A DNA stretch of 64,000 bases from assembly GCA_029891385.1 (NCBI GenBank), contig CM057230.1:22882847-22946846 (forward strand), in the 5' to 3' direction. Origin of the DNA: Erythroxylum novogranatense (taxonomy: Eukaryota > Streptophyta > Magnoliopsida > Malpighiales > Erythroxylaceae). Under the pieces are notes generated by a model. That model ran no database searches. It was given only the letters and a program-made list of their open reading frames with translations, and was not told where the DNA came from. Every line of letters begins with the position of its first letter. Position 1 is the stretch's first letter. A program made the translations under genes and the position numbers. Positions 35,417-49,700 of this stretch are shown piece by piece.

Positions 35417-36189
35417 TGCCTTTATCTGATCATACCAATATGCATGAATGCATATGTTTCAATTTCCATTTATATTTCATGCCATTTCCTATTCCTTCGG
35501 ACCTTTGGTCCGGTATGTCAATCATATCATTTTCAATTTATTGCATTGATGCATCATAATCATTTACACATAATAGCACTTCAATATCACATTTCCAATA
35601 TTTCGGACACCCATGGTCCGAAATCAATCAAAATCAAACACACATAAACCCTTCATTATCTCCATATGGCATCAATGCGTCATATTAAACACACATAGAT
35701 TGAGAAACCAACTAGGTTACTCACCTGTACTTTTGAGCTAATATCTAGAAGTCTCGGTAACGTTGGTAGATCGACGCTCCAAATGTGCCTCTATAATAAT
35801 CAGAAAATATACTCATTACCTCTTGTCCAATTAAAACTATTTAATAATGCATATGAAGCAATTTACAGGTGCACAATGCATGTTCATGATATTCCCAGCC
35901 CTAATTCCATTTTTTTCTATTAAAAAAATCCGTCTAAAAATTAGAAACCTGTTGGCGCTGACGGTGCACAATTCGGACCTCTATAGGTCTCCAATCAAAC
36001 AAAACAGTGATGAAAGGCTCCGTTACCCGGGGCCACGTCAATTTTCCGTCTAAAAATTCCCAATTTCTCACAAAATGAAATTCAATAAGTTACAAATCCG
36101 ATGCCTCAAGAATCAGGTCAATCGGACGTCAGACGGAAAAGAAATTGACAAAGAATCACCAAATACCAAAAAATCAAATAATAATTAAA

Positions 36190-36280
36190 ATAGCACCTGC
36201 CTCATGAGGCGGCGTCGCCCTCATGAGGTCGATTGATCGACCTCGTTGTTAGGCGAGGCGTCGCCCTAGCCACCGGGCGT
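36190..36280. repeat. GC-rich palindromes in RE6 left LTR
   Basis: Includes GGTCGATTGATCGACC and repeated GGCGTCGCCC. It sits in predicted intron 1. The right-LTR copy (44110-44195) differs by small deletions. Confidence 0.75.
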
Positions 36281-38818
36281 GATTCCAATTCCCATTTCCT
36301 TTTTTTTCCTGATTTCCAATCCAACTTTCAACACCCATAGCTCTGCAGCACACAATTCAGAAAAAATACAAATTATACCTTGTTGGAAAGATCATAAAAA
36401 CCTCTACAATTCTCAAGAAGACCATAAAAATCAATTTCACCCCTAAGGGTGTCAAAAATCTCTTCAAAGCTACTGCCTACTCAAATCCCATTAAAACAGA
36501 ACAGTACATTGCAAATTCCATAACTCTCTGATTCTTCAGCCAAAAATTACCACATAAATATGTTCAATAAGTTCATAATGTCATCTACAACTTTGATGAA
36601 CAACCCAAAATCAAATTCCATAACTAACTAGGTCAAACAATTCAACAAAGAATCTGTATACTGAAATCAACCAATCTGGACAGTAATTTTCCAATCACCA
36701 TAACTCTTAGCACAAATGTCACAAAATTCACTACCTTATATCCCTGAAAAGATAAGATCTCAAAATTCAATTTTCATGAAGAAATCAATTTCCAATTCAA
36801 TTTCTAACAATTTCAAAACTGTCATGCAAGTTACTGCCATGATCATCAATTCCTAACCTAATGCAGGTTCAATGTTTGCAAAATCATAACTCCCAAATCT
36901 GACCTCTAAAAATTACAAGCAATATATCACTTTCAAGATAATTCCTTCCTCTGCTACTTTACAGAAGATCACTCACACCAATTCAGTTCACATAATTTGC
37001 TAAAATTGCTTCCAATCCGCAAGCTCACAAACTCAACACTTAGGCTAGGTTTCATCAAAATGCTCAAAACCAGTCAATAGTAATCAGTTCATATCTCCCA
37101 ATATACAACTAGAAAATTAGCAAGATCAGTGGAAATGCAAAGCTAACTCAATATTATACAACTTTCATGAAGACCATTTTCCCAAATTCCATCTCAATTA
37201 ATTTAGAAAAATCAGCAAAATAATCAGGTCATATATACGGGTACTGTTCACAGACCCTACAAACAGAAACTTTCCATGCAAAGATTCACCCTTCTAACAT
37301 TACAATTTATCATCACCTATCTCACACAAAGTTGAAGCCAACATCCTAAAGTTTCAGTGGGCACAAACCTCACCTCATTTTCTCACCTACACAATTAGTT
37401 ATGATCAAAACATTACAATAGGTCAAAGATTCATTTTCCAGCTTTCAACATTAACCTAACTCCTATCACTTCTAACATCAATAACACTTCACTAAGCACC
37501 CATTTATACCTCTAAATCAACCATAAACTCATCACAACATATACTTATATAATAGAGCATAAGTGGCAGCACCTACCCATATTATCTTCCTAAGTTTTCC
37601 ATTCATCAACCTAGCAAAAACTCCATCCAAACCAAGCCAAAATCAATGGAACTATAGTCATTCATTCATCCATACATAAGCATATATTTAAACCCATTCA
37701 AACCTACTACTATAATGATCAAGTAAATACACAAGTACTTCCATGCATGCTTCTAACTACTAAAGAAAGAATACAAACATTAATACTCACCTTTAACAAG
37801 TTATAAACTCTTAAATCTTCAAATCACTCAAGTTCACACCATCTTTTCTTTCAATCCACACCAACGGCTATTACAAGCATCACAAAGATCTTCATCAACT
37901 CAAGACTAGAGCTAGGTCTTGGTAGAAAATAAGGAGAGGCAAGCAAGAAACATGGAAGAGCCTTCTTGAAAGGGATGGAAAGAAGGAACTTCGAAGGAGA
38001 AGAAAACCACCAAAGGAGGAGAGCCAATTTTCGGGTGAGAGGAGAGTTAGCTTTCCAAGATGAGTTATTTGTTTAATAAACCAAGGAAAAATCATGGATG
38101 AAAGTCGTAGATGAGTAGGAATAAAAGACAAAACTCATCATGAAAGGGACACTTGTCCCTAATGGATAAAAATCAATTAGTTAAGTAATCCTCTTTAATT
38201 AAGAACATGTATCCTAATTAAGCTTTAAGCCATCATATGCTAATGACTCTTTAATAAAATAATTCCTAAAATCATATACCCAATTATCTCTTGTCATTTG
38301 GCAGTCCTTTTCAGTACAAAAAAGCTCACTCAGCCAGTCAGTTGGAATTTTTCAGTCCGGAAATTTCCGGGAATTTTCCCGAATCATTTTTTTGAAAATT
38401 ACCTAAATTGCCCAAAATTGTAACACATATGACAGTCCACTTCCAATAATTTTTTAAACATGAAACCACGTTTTCCACTACAAAAACACATTTAGGCCAT
38501 TTACCGGCGATTTTACCGGTCTAGGAATTTTCTCCGGATAATTCCAGAAAAATGCCCATAAATCCCTAAAAATGTAAAACACTCAATGGCGTACTCCGAA
38601 TAATTTTTCAAATCCCATTATCACACCAATTTCACAAAAGATCACAATTAGACACTTATGCCGGGAAATGTCATGAATGCATGTATGACTATGTGCCTGT
38701 GCAAAACTCACCATTTATAGAGGCTGCATGACATATGTTCATGTCGAGATATAACTCAATACTCCTAACCCGTCCCAATTTACTAAAATACCCTTCCCAT
38801 CAGAGATGGGATGTTACA

Positions 38819-38831
38819 ATTCTCCCCTCCT
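38819..38831 (-). other. RE6 polypurine tract
   Basis: Minus strand AGGAGGGGAGAAT directly before the LTR, following AAATTTCGAGGACGAAATTT. Confidence 0.87.
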
Positions 38832-41800
38832 AATAAAAATTTCGTCCTCGAAATTTCATATACGATTGATCAGGAAGGTAGGGGAGTCTTTTCGATTAAT
38901 ACCCTCTGTTTTCCACTGATTTCACTACACGACCAAATTCTGTCCATGAACGGAAATCAAAACAATCAATGACTCTTTTCCTTTCTCAACTTTACATGAT
39001 TTTACTGCTTTCTCAGGCTTACGCGCAATTCGCCACTTTCAATCTCAATAATATATATATCGGATCCTAACAATATCTATGAAACACTTTGTGAATCCGA
39101 ATCATCTTTTAAGTTTTAGCCTAACTTGCCAATCCATAATTCTATTCACACCACAATCGCATGGAGGCCACTCCTCACGAAGTCAATTTCCCTTAATTAC
39201 ACCTTGATTTCCATCTAAGTACATTTTAGCCGAGGCCATACCTTTCAAAATATTTCCTTTATCGCTTATCAGATTCCGTTATTATCAAAACACAAATCTC
39301 ATGAGATTTATAACCTCGGTGTGAATCAATTCAACTCAATGTCACCATCTTAAATTACTTAACCTATCACTTTATTGCCCTGATCACATAATATAGTGAT
39401 AGTGACTCCTTTTTGGCAGTAAGACCCCTTATACGCTTTTCGAATGGTGACACCAATATAATGATTGTCATGCCATAATCCCTTTGCACTATACATCAAT
39501 CCAAAAATACCTGTTGGTTAATCACACATGTCATCGTTCACTTTGACAGACTATACCATCAATTGCTTTTCCACAATACTTTTACTCGAACATAACGCTT
39601 CGATTATTTCTTATGCTTTCTAGAACCATTTACTTCTGATCATTTGATTTCTCATTCTAACCTTTCAATTACTCTTTCAATATGCTCTTGCTAAAACATA
39701 AAACTTCGATCATTCCTTACGTCTTCACTAACAGTTCCCGTAATGAGTATCACCCATATTTCTTAATTTGAACTATATCTATCACTTTCCTCAACAATTT
39801 GATTTATTTTCAGTTCTTCGATACGGTTTACAATTTCTACATCCTCAATTCGGGTTTTGCCAATCCGTTTTGATGCACACCTACTTTAAAATTCCCATAA
39901 CTAATAATACTTTCTTTTGCCCCTTTTTGTCAGTTCGACTATTAATACTCAATAATACACTAGCTTTGATAACCTTATTACCCAAATTTTGATCTTCTGC
40001 AATTGAATTTTTTTTCTTTCTTTGTTCAATCCCTTGAATTGCACCATTGGCTTAGTTTAAATTAATCAGCCGTTGAATCCTTTTCAAATCATTCAAATGC
40101 ACGAAATAACTCAATCGGTATTGAATTTGCATATTCATAGACATCTCCAAACTATTTCTGTATGATTAATGTCTCCAAGCTTTTAGACCACACTCAGTAT
40201 AACAAATTTTAAATCATAAATCATAATACCGCCCATGGAATTATACTTGTCCTAAGGTGCATAAAATCGCTTTATACAATTTCACTAGATCACATCACAT
40301 TATAACCTTTACTGGAACACGTCAATATATATATCTAGTAAATTCTCCAAATCTCTCCTTTATGATCATTAGTCATAACATTCACACATTTTCCTCAAGT
40401 ATTCTTGTCACTTTTCTAAAACCAGAAAATCTTTGACAATTTCTGTACGCATCTAGCATTCCGTTAGTTCTAATTAATTCCAAATTCCGCATACACATAT
40501 CTTTTGAACTTTCGCATTTTATCAATACCTATATCTTGATTAACTCCCCCAATGTCCCATGTTCGCATACTAACTCATCCCGTATTTCACTCTTATGAAA
40601 CTTGCATGATAACCAATTTCCTCATCTATACCAATTTATCTATTTCTTATGCTTATATCCATTATCCACTCCAACCACCATTGAGACATGTTCCTTTTCC
40701 GTACCCATAGTTGATTTAAATAACTTGTTAATTATCGAACGTCTCCAATGAGGAACAATTTTCGTATAATTTGTCTCATCATAACATATTCTGCCACATG
40801 TTCCTTACCTTCATTTCTCCACATAACTCAATTTATTCACAATAGATCACTCACTGACTTGAATAAACAATCATTATATCAATCTCGTACTTTCAGAACA
40901 TAATTACACAAAGTATACACGAACTTTTAATCCCCTCAAATTGCGCGCAATTAATATTTCCTTAATATGCAGTACTTCTCTTACATAATCAGAGTCATCT
41001 CATTAACGTAATGTACACTTTTTCCGTAGCATATTTTATCTCTTACGATTGAGTCTCTGCTAGATTTAATACAGTTCATAAAACTTTATCAATCAACTAT
41101 TTTTTTTTCATCACTATATAGATATACATATCAGTTACTCTTGATACTTCACGAAGATCAATCTCTGAAGAGCACTTAAACAATTTCTTTTCCTCTACTA
41201 TCTTGCCATACATCACCATAATCATCACATCTTATCTGACAATATATGTATATATTCCCATCAATTTGCCCGTTAATAGCTCATACTGCTAATTACACCT
41301 TAATCTCATTTAATTTTCGATAACCATTCTTTTTTTTTTTTGGGTACAAATTCTCGATCATGGGGACCTTACTCTATTCATGTCCCTCATTTTATTCTCT
41401 CAAGCTCATTACCAATTCGAACATGTTTAACTGTCTCACTTCTTTCTCAATTTATCATTCTGAACATTCTCATGCCTTACTCTCACTCATTTTGAACTTG
41501 AGCTACCGGCATTATAATCGGAGCTTACGTAATAGACCACTGATTACCTCCTATATCATGTTCACGCAAATTATTCATTTATGCTTAATCATTTCACCCA
41601 TGATGGTAATCCCACTATCAGATATACACTTACAGTGATAATATAATCTGAACTCAACAACTTTTTTTTTTTTTGCACCCGTCCTCGCTAGTGAGGATCG
41701 TATACAATCTCTATTCATTCCCAATTGATCAGTATAAGCATTTTCATTTTTCGACAAGAATTATGGCTAGCAATTATCCATTAACTCATCAATTGCAGCT

Positions 41801-42503
41801 TAACATTTTCACTTACCATAGGGCTCCCATAATCGGTGTGCATTTACTTAGGCGAGCAATTAAACTTGAACAACTGTTTCATCTACCAATTTCATTATCT
41901 TACATGTCAATCTTTTCATTCTTACATTATACCCATATATTTCCACACTCAAATCAAGATCACAGATGTGAAATCATTCTTGATTTTGCACTTAAGATAT
42001 TTTGACTCCAGAGCACCAATCTTTATTAATAACGCTCATCACGGTGAATCAATCCCAATTGTAACTTCTATATCATAGAACACTTTATTTTCATTCACCT
42101 TATATACCGGAAATCTTCCCATTATCACAACTCTATTTTTTTCTCTATTCATTCCCAACTATAATCTTTATTCAAATTCATATTCAAGGATATACCCAAT
42201 GTAACTCCAATATTGTACTTCACAATATACCCGTCAATACCAGCACACTAAATATTTGTCTGTCTGATCGAACCATACAATTTTTCCTATTTTGCAATAT
42301 CCATTTCTTCCTTTTAGCACATTCTAACACATTATCCTTTTTCTCACTTTTTCTAATCGCTTAAACGACTGAGACATACTTATGCATACGACTCATATAC
42401 TACACTGGGGATCAGTTGTCACTGTCTGTCGTGACATGACTTAAATGCACATAACTTGACACACATTTTTTTTTCAGAATGCCCATGTAAGATTGTACTT
42501 CTG
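38832..42503 (-). other. RE6 interior, non-coding
   Basis: 3.7 kb of AT-rich DNA without a recognisable gene. It is collinear in many places with the RE7 interior (for example the blocks near 40140 and 56270, and near 41100 and 57370), so RE6 and RE7 share an ancestor. Confidence 0.8.
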
Positions 42504-42516
42504 GGCTCTGATACCA
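42504..42516 (-). other. RE6 primer-binding site
   Basis: Minus strand TGGTATCAGAGCC four bases from the LTR end. Confidence 0.92.
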
Positions 42517-42520
42517 CAAA

Positions 42521-45500
42521 TGTAGCACCCCACTCCCGCGAGACCCGAACCCGACATCGACGGTGATATCCGAGCCCGCGACCCGCGAGGGTGGTATGCT
42601 AGGGCAGTCAATGCAGTGTAAAAAAACTCACTATGATATATTTTTTTGTTTGAAACAATCGAGTGCGCGGAATTAAGAATAAATGATTCGGGCCCGTGAT
42701 ACGAAAACCCATTTCAGTCATACACTTTATCAAATATCACTTTTCAAACAATATTTATCAATTAGGGCCCTCAAACAATTCCGTACCATTTTTGCGGAAT
42801 ATAAATTTACACATAAGTCAAAATCACACAAATACAGACGTGAACTGATCCCGACCTTAACTTTGACTTGCAATTGGTACTCATACTCCCGTGCCCAACG
42901 GGGTACTCTTCGATCCCTGAAAAATATTTGCAATGTTGGGTGAGTTTGCGAACTCAATGAGAAACCATCATCGATGGTTCACTCAATTCATGCATATTCA
43001 ATCAATTTACCAAATATCACATACTATCACAATTCACAAATGTAAATCATATCACCTTTCACACCATCCATATTTAATCATACCATTTATGCAATGAACA
43101 TGTGACACTTTTCATTTTCATTACGTTGTTGTGACCGTGCGCCTGAAACTGTCCCAGTGATGGGCACATTGCGTTGAGCCAGTGGCTCTGAAAACATTAG
43201 GCTTGAAGCCCTGATACATTGAGCCTGAGGCTCTGAATACGTTGGACCTGAGGTCCTGTGCGTTGAGCTGAAAGCTCTCATATACGTTGGGCGTGATATG
43301 CCCTGATACATTGGCTGCTCCGGTCACAACTGCCTTTATCTGATCATACCAATATGCATGAATGCATATGTTCCAATTTCCATTTATATTTCATGCCATT
43401 TCCTATTCCTTCGGACCTTTGGTCCGGTATGTCAATCATATCATTTTCAATTTATTGCATTGATGCATCATAATCATTTACACATAATAGCACTTCAATA
43501 TCACATTTCCAATATTTCGGACACCCATGGTCCGAAATCAATCAAAATCAAACACACATAAACCCTCCATTATCTCCATATGGCATCAATGCGTCATATT
43601 AAACACACATAGATTGAGAAACCAATTAGGTTACTCACCTGCACTTCGAGCTAATATCTCGAAGTCTCGTAACGTCGGTGATCGACGCCCAAATGTGCCT
43701 CTATAATAATCGGAAAATATACTCATTACTTCTTGTCCAATCGAACTATTTAATAATGCATATGAAGCAATTTACTGGTGCACAATGCATGTTCATGATA
43801 TTCTACCTAATCCCATTTTTTTCTATTAGAAAAATCCGTCTAAAAATTAGAAACTTGTTGGCGCTGACGGTGCGCAATTCGGACCTCTATAGGTCCCCAA
43901 TCAAACAAAACAGTGATCAAAGGCTCCGTTACCCGGGGCTACGTCAATTTTTCGTCTAAAAATTCCCAATTTCTCACAAAATGAAATTCAATAAGTTACA
44001 AATCCGATGCCTCAAGAATCAGGTTAATCGGACGTCGGACGGAAAAGAAATTGACAAAAGAATCACCAAATACCAAAAAAAAATCAAATAATAATTAAAA
44101 TAGCACCTGCCTCATGGAGCGGCGTCGCCCTCATGAGGTCGATGATCCGGCCTCGTTGCTAGGGCGAGGCGTCGCCCTAGCCACCGGGCGTGATTCCAAT
44201 TCCCATTTCCTTTTTTTCCTGATTTCCAATCCAACTTTCAACACCCATAGCACACAATTCAGAAAAAATACAAATTATACCTTGTTGGAAAGATCATAAA
44301 AACCTCTACAATTCTCAAGAAGACCATAAAAATCAATTTCACCCCTAAGGGTGTCAAAAATCCCTTCAAAGCTACTGCCTACTCAAATCCCATTAAAACA
44401 GAACAGTACATTGCAAATTCCATAACTCTCTGATTCTTCAGCCAAAACTTATCACATAAATATGTTCAATAAGTTCATAATGTCATCTACAACTTTGATG
44501 AACAACCCAAAATCAAATTCCATAACTAACTAGGTCAAACAATTCAACAAAGAATCTGTATACTGAAATCAACCAATCTGGACAGTAATTTTCCAATCAC
44601 CATAACTCTTAGCAAAAATGTCACAAAATTCACTACCTTATATCCCTGAAAAGATAAGATCTCAAACTTCAATTTTCATGAAGAACTCAATTTCCAATTC
44701 AATTTCTAACAATTTCAAAACTGTCATGCAAGTTACTGCCATGATCAGCAATTCCTAACCTAATGCAGGTTCAATGTTTGCAAAATCATAACTCCCAAAT
44801 ATGACCTCTAAAAATTACAAGAAATATATCACTTTCAAGATAATTCCTTCCTCTGAAACTTTGCAGAAGATCACTCACACCAATTTAGTTCACATAATTT
44901 GCTAAAATTGCTTCCAATCCGCAAGCTCACAAACTCAACACTTAGGCTAGGTTTCATCAAAATGCTCAAAACCAGTCAATAGTAATCAGTTCATATCTCC
45001 CAATATACAACTCAAAAATTATCAAGATCAGTGGAAATGGAAAGCTAACTCAATATGGTACAACTTTCATGAAGACCATTTTCCCAAATTCCATCTCAAT
45101 TAATTTAGAAAAATCAGCAAAATAATCAGGTCATATATGCGGGTACTGTTCACAGACCCTACAAACAGAAACTTTCCATGCAAAGATTCACCCTTCTAAC
45201 ATTACAATTTATCATCACCTATCTCACACAAAGTTGAAGCCAACATCCCAAAGTTTCAGTGGACACAAACCTCACCTCATTTGCTCACCTACACAATTAG
45301 TTATGATCAAAACATTACAATAGGTCAAAGATTCATTTTCCAGCTTTCAACATTAACCTAACTCCTATCACTTCTAACATCAATAACACTTCACTAAGCA
45401 CCCATTTATACCTCTAAATCAACCATAAACTCATCACAACATATACTTATATAATAGAGCATAAGTGGCAGCACCTACCCATATTATCTTCCTAAGTTTT

Positions 45501-46701
45501 CCATTCATCAACCTAGCAAAAACTCCATCCAAACCAAGCCAAAATCAATGGAACTATAGTCATTCATTCATCCATACATAAGCATATATTTAAACCCATT
45601 CAAACCTACTACTATAATGATCAAGTAAATACACAAGTACTTCCCATGCATGCTTCTAACTACTAAAGAAAGAATACAAACATTAATACTCACCTTTAAC
45701 AAGTTATAAACTCTTAAATCTTCAAATCACTCAAGTTCACACCATCTTTCTTTCAATCCACACCAACGGCTATTACAAGCATCACAAAGATCTTCATCAA
45801 CTCAAGACTAGAGCTAGGTCTTGGTAGAGAATAAGGAGAGGCAAGCAAGAAACCTGGAAGAGCCTTCTTGAAAGGGATGGAAAGAAGGAACTTCAAGGAG
45901 AAGAAACCACCAAAGGAGGAGAGCCAATTTTGGTGAGAGGAGAGTTAGCTTTCCAAGATGAGTTATTGTTTAATAAACCAAGGAAAATCATGGATGAAAG
46001 TCGTAGATGAGTAGGAATAAAAGACAAAACTCATCATGAAAGGGACACTTGTCCCTAATGGATAAAATCAATTAGTTAAGTAATCCTCTTTAATTAAGAA
46101 CATGTATCCCAATTAAGCTTTAAGCCATCATATGCTAATGACTCTTTAATAAAATAATTTCTAAAATCATATACCCAATTATCTCTTGTCATTTGGCAGT
46201 CCTTTTAGTACAAAAAGCTCACTCGGCCGGTCGGTTGGAATTTTTGATTCGAAAATTTAGAATTTTCCGAATCATTTTTTTGAAAATTACCTAAATTGCC
46301 CAAAATTGTAACACATATGACAGTCCACTCCCAATAATTTTTTAAACACGAAAACTACATTTTCCACTACAAAAACACATTTAGGCCATTTATCGGTGAT
46401 TTTGCCGGTCCAGGAATTTTCTCCGGATAATTCCAGAAAAATTCCCATAAATCCCTAAAAATGTAAAACACTCAATGGCGTACTCCGAATAATTTTTCAA
46501 ATCCCATTATCACACCAATTTCACAAAAGATCACAATTAGACACTTATGCCGGGAAATGTCATGAATGCATGTATGACTATGTGCGTGCTAAACTCACCA
46601 TTTATAAATTTGCATGACATATGTTCATGCCGAGATATAACTCAATACTCCTAACCCGTCTCAATTTACTAAATACCCTTCCCATCGAGATGGATGTTAC
46701 A
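42521..46701 (-). repeat. RE6 5' LTR (right copy)
   Basis: Partner of 34613-38818. It holds the array at 43128-43330, the more regular of the two. The first 600 and last 500 bases show clustered one- to four-base differences from the left copy, many at CAG or CTG. Confidence 0.94.
43128..43330. repeat. Hairpin array, RE6 right LTR
   Basis: Perfect closing arms and regular inner hairpins: GAGCCAGTGGCTC, GGCTTGAAGCC, GAGCCTGAGGCTC, GGACCTGAGGTCC, GAGCTGAAAGCTC and GGGCGTGATATGCCC. This is the cleanest example of the motif in the window. Confidence 0.93.
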
Positions 46702-49700
46702 GAATCTAATTTTAAGGCCTTAATGGAAGTTGTAGAGGGTTCTTTACCTTCTATAGACACCGAGTTTGTCAAATTTGGAGTTCGGATCAAAAGTTATGAT
46801 GTTTGCAAGTTTTGGTCTTTGTTAAAAATTATCGATCAGTCATCTTTGTGTAAACTTTGATCCCTTTAGTGTCCGAGCTTGCCTTTGAGTCCTTCTTGAA
46901 AATGGTAGAGCTATCTCTTAGCTTTCCAACGAAACAAACCGTGTCTAATTTGGAGCTCGGAGTCAAAAGATATGAACGTTTGAAGTTTGGAGGTCGGATC
47001 GCATGGTTGATCGCCCACCCGCGCGCGCCCGCGCTAGCGACCTACCTGGTGCGGGCGACCGACCTGGTGTGGGCGACCGACCTGGTGCGGGCGACCGACC
47101 AAAAGGGAGACCGACCAGTGCAAAGCGATCGACCATTGCTTTGCGACCTTTGCGATCGATTTTCAGCCGACCGACCTCTCTTCCTTGTTTTGGCCATAAC
47201 ATCTTCGTCCGACATCCGATTGACCCGATTCTTGAAGCGTTAGATTCCTAAGACATTTTTCTATCTTTCCATACTAGATAGGTCAGTTTTCGAATTAAAT
47301 GGAGAAAGATAGCTCGGATGAAAGTGAGCTGATCAGTTATAAAAGTTGAATAGTATTTGGTATTTTTGAGATATCTTCAGATATAGAGCTTCGATCGATT
47401 TGATTCTTTTTTCAAATTAAACTAGAGATATATATCTACAAATGTTATAAAGAAGCCGAGTTATGATGTGGCCTCTAAGACTTCCAAATATAGGTCGGAA
47501 GTTCGATATAGTGTTCAGTCCGGGTGTTGTAATAGCTGAACAGTGTTCAGTATTTTAGAGATATATCGATCGCTAGAGCTCAGATTGATTTGATTATTAT
47601 TTTAAATTAAACTAGATAGATGGGGCTACAAATTTTATGAAGGAGCCGATCGACAATGTAGCCTCCAAGACTTTCAAATATGGGTCGGAAGTTAGGTATA
47701 GAGTTTAGTCTCAGCTTTGTAATGGTATGAGTAGTGTTCAGTATTTTGGATATATATCGATCGATAGAGCTCCGATCGATCTGATTATTTTTGGAAATTA
47801 AAATAGAGACATGAGGCTACAAATGTTATAAAGGAGCCGAGCTATGATGTGGCCTCTAAGACTTCCAAATATAGGTCGGAAGTTCAGTGTAGTGTTCAGT
47901 CTCAGTTCTGTAATGGCTGAACAATGTTCAGTATTTTGGATATATCTCGATCACTAGAGCTCAGATTGAGCTGATTTTTTTTGCGAATTAAACTAGAGAG
48001 ATGAGGCTACAAAATTTATGAAGGAGCCGATCGACAATGGAGCCTCTAAGACTTCCAAATATAGGTCGGAAGTTAGATGTAGTGTTCAGTCTCAGTGTTG
48101 TAATGGCTGAACAGTGTTCAGTATTTTGGAGATATATCGATCTCTAGAGCTCAGATTGAGCTGATTCTTTTTGAGAATTAAAATAGAGACATGGGGCTAC
48201 AAATGTTATGAAGGAGCCGATCGACAATGTAGCCTCTAAGACTTCCAAATATGGGTCGGAAGTTAGGTGTAGTGTTCAGCCTCGGGTCTGAAGAACAAAC
48301 TTCAGTATTTTGGAGATATCTTGAGCTATAGAGCTCCGATCGATCCGATTCTTGAAGCGATGGATTCGTAAGACATAGAGGAACATTTATTTAGAAGAAA
48401 GTTTTATCAAATGACTTCATTTACCTGATCGAAATAATCAGACAAGATGTCAGTTTTAAAGACCAATGAAGGGGCAATTTTGGAAGTTTACTTAAAGGGT
48501 TAAGTTTATAGGCTTAAATGGAGGGGCTTATGGGTCATTCCTTATTCATTAATTGACCTGGCACTATAAAAGCAAGGGGGCTGTAGTTGTTTGGAGGAGA
48601 ATCACGATTATTGCCCAAAAGACTTAAAAGAAATAAGAGGAGAGAAGAGAGAAAGCTTGTTTCGGTGGAGAAGAACCGAAGAGAAGAAGAAGAGAGCTTC
48701 AAAGGTTCAGTTTTTCCAAGTTTCTTGAGGGGTTTTGGTGCTTTTCAAAGGAAAGGTGAAGAAGAAGATGAAAGCTTCTTATGGAGCCCAAAATCCAAAA
48801 TGGTGTGAGAGAAGGTAAGATCTGAAATTTTGAGATCTGTGAATTTTGATGAATTTCTGGTTTAGAAATATAGAAAATGGTATGGGTTTGTGGAGTATGA
48901 AGTTAATTTTGTTGATTGCTTAATATTATGGGTTTAGTTTTGGATGGAAATTAATTAGGGTTTATGCCCAATTTTGTAAATTGGGGATTTTGGAAATTAG
49001 TGATTTAGATGGCTTGATTATGTTTGGAATTAGTGTTTTCTAAGTTCAATATTAAGGAATATGTTATTTATGAGGTCGAATTTGTGTGACATTGGTGTAG
49101 GGAATTTTCAATTGGGAGAATAAAAGAAGAAATGGTCAAATTGAAGCTAAGGACAAGTTTCTAGCACCGATTCGAGGTGGGTAATGTGTTTATAATTTGA
49201 ATTTATAAGCCACTACTGCTTTCTTTAAATAAAGAGATTTTCTGATTTCAATTGCATCATAAATGTTGCATCATTGTATGAATGATTTGAAAAATCATTT
49301 TTTGATTAAATACATGGACTTTGGATGAATTACAATATACATTGTGTTATGCCTCGAAAGATTACATGGCATTTTGTATATTCGGAAAAGATCATGCGAT
49401 AAATGATTTTGAGCATGATATGTGCTTTGTTTGGGTAAGAGAGTTACGGATGGAGTCACGTGCACGTCGACGTATAGTATAGCCTTCTCCCGGCTGCCCG
49501 CTTGAGGCAACGAGATCTTTGAGAAATCGGACTCAGATAGTTTATGATAAACTTTAGTTTATTCGTTGTGTTCTACGGAACTCTCGAGCCATGTGTTGTG
49601 CATTGCATATGTGGTTTGTCATTGCATTTATAAATTGTCAAGTTGATGCATTCATGTTTTGCAATCTATGGATTTATGGCTGAAAGCCTAAGAATCATAC

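Larger units (their letters stand above)
35005..37790 (-). other. RE6 left-LTR predicted spliced leader
   Basis: Donor GTGAGTATTA at 37790, acceptor ATTATAG ending 35791, exon 35790-35725 (66 nt), donor GTGAGTAACC at 35724, acceptor TTTTTCAG ending 35005. Introns are 2000 and 720 nt. Right LTR equivalents are 45693, 43701, 43638 and 42917; exon 2 there is 62 nt because of small deletions. Confidence 0.58.
34613..38818 (-). repeat. RE6 3' LTR (left copy)
   Basis: Ends match the RE4 LTR (TGTAACATCCCATC and GGGGTGCTACA in sense). It carries a hairpin array (35216-35416), GC-rich palindromes (36190-36280), degenerate 150-190-bp modules (about 36500-37200) and a predicted spliced leader. Confidence 0.94.
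34613..46701 (-). mobile_element. RE6: LARD-like non-autonomous LTR element
   Basis: LTRs of about 4.2 kb (34613-38818 and 42521-46701) flank a 3.7-kb interior. Minus-strand orientation is shown by the primer-binding site beside the right LTR and the polypurine tract beside the left. No coding sequence is recognisable. The left flank ends GATCT and the right flank begins GAATCT, an imperfect duplication; the undisturbed RE3 5' LTR reads GGTCGATCTGATTTT at that spot. Confidence 0.93.
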
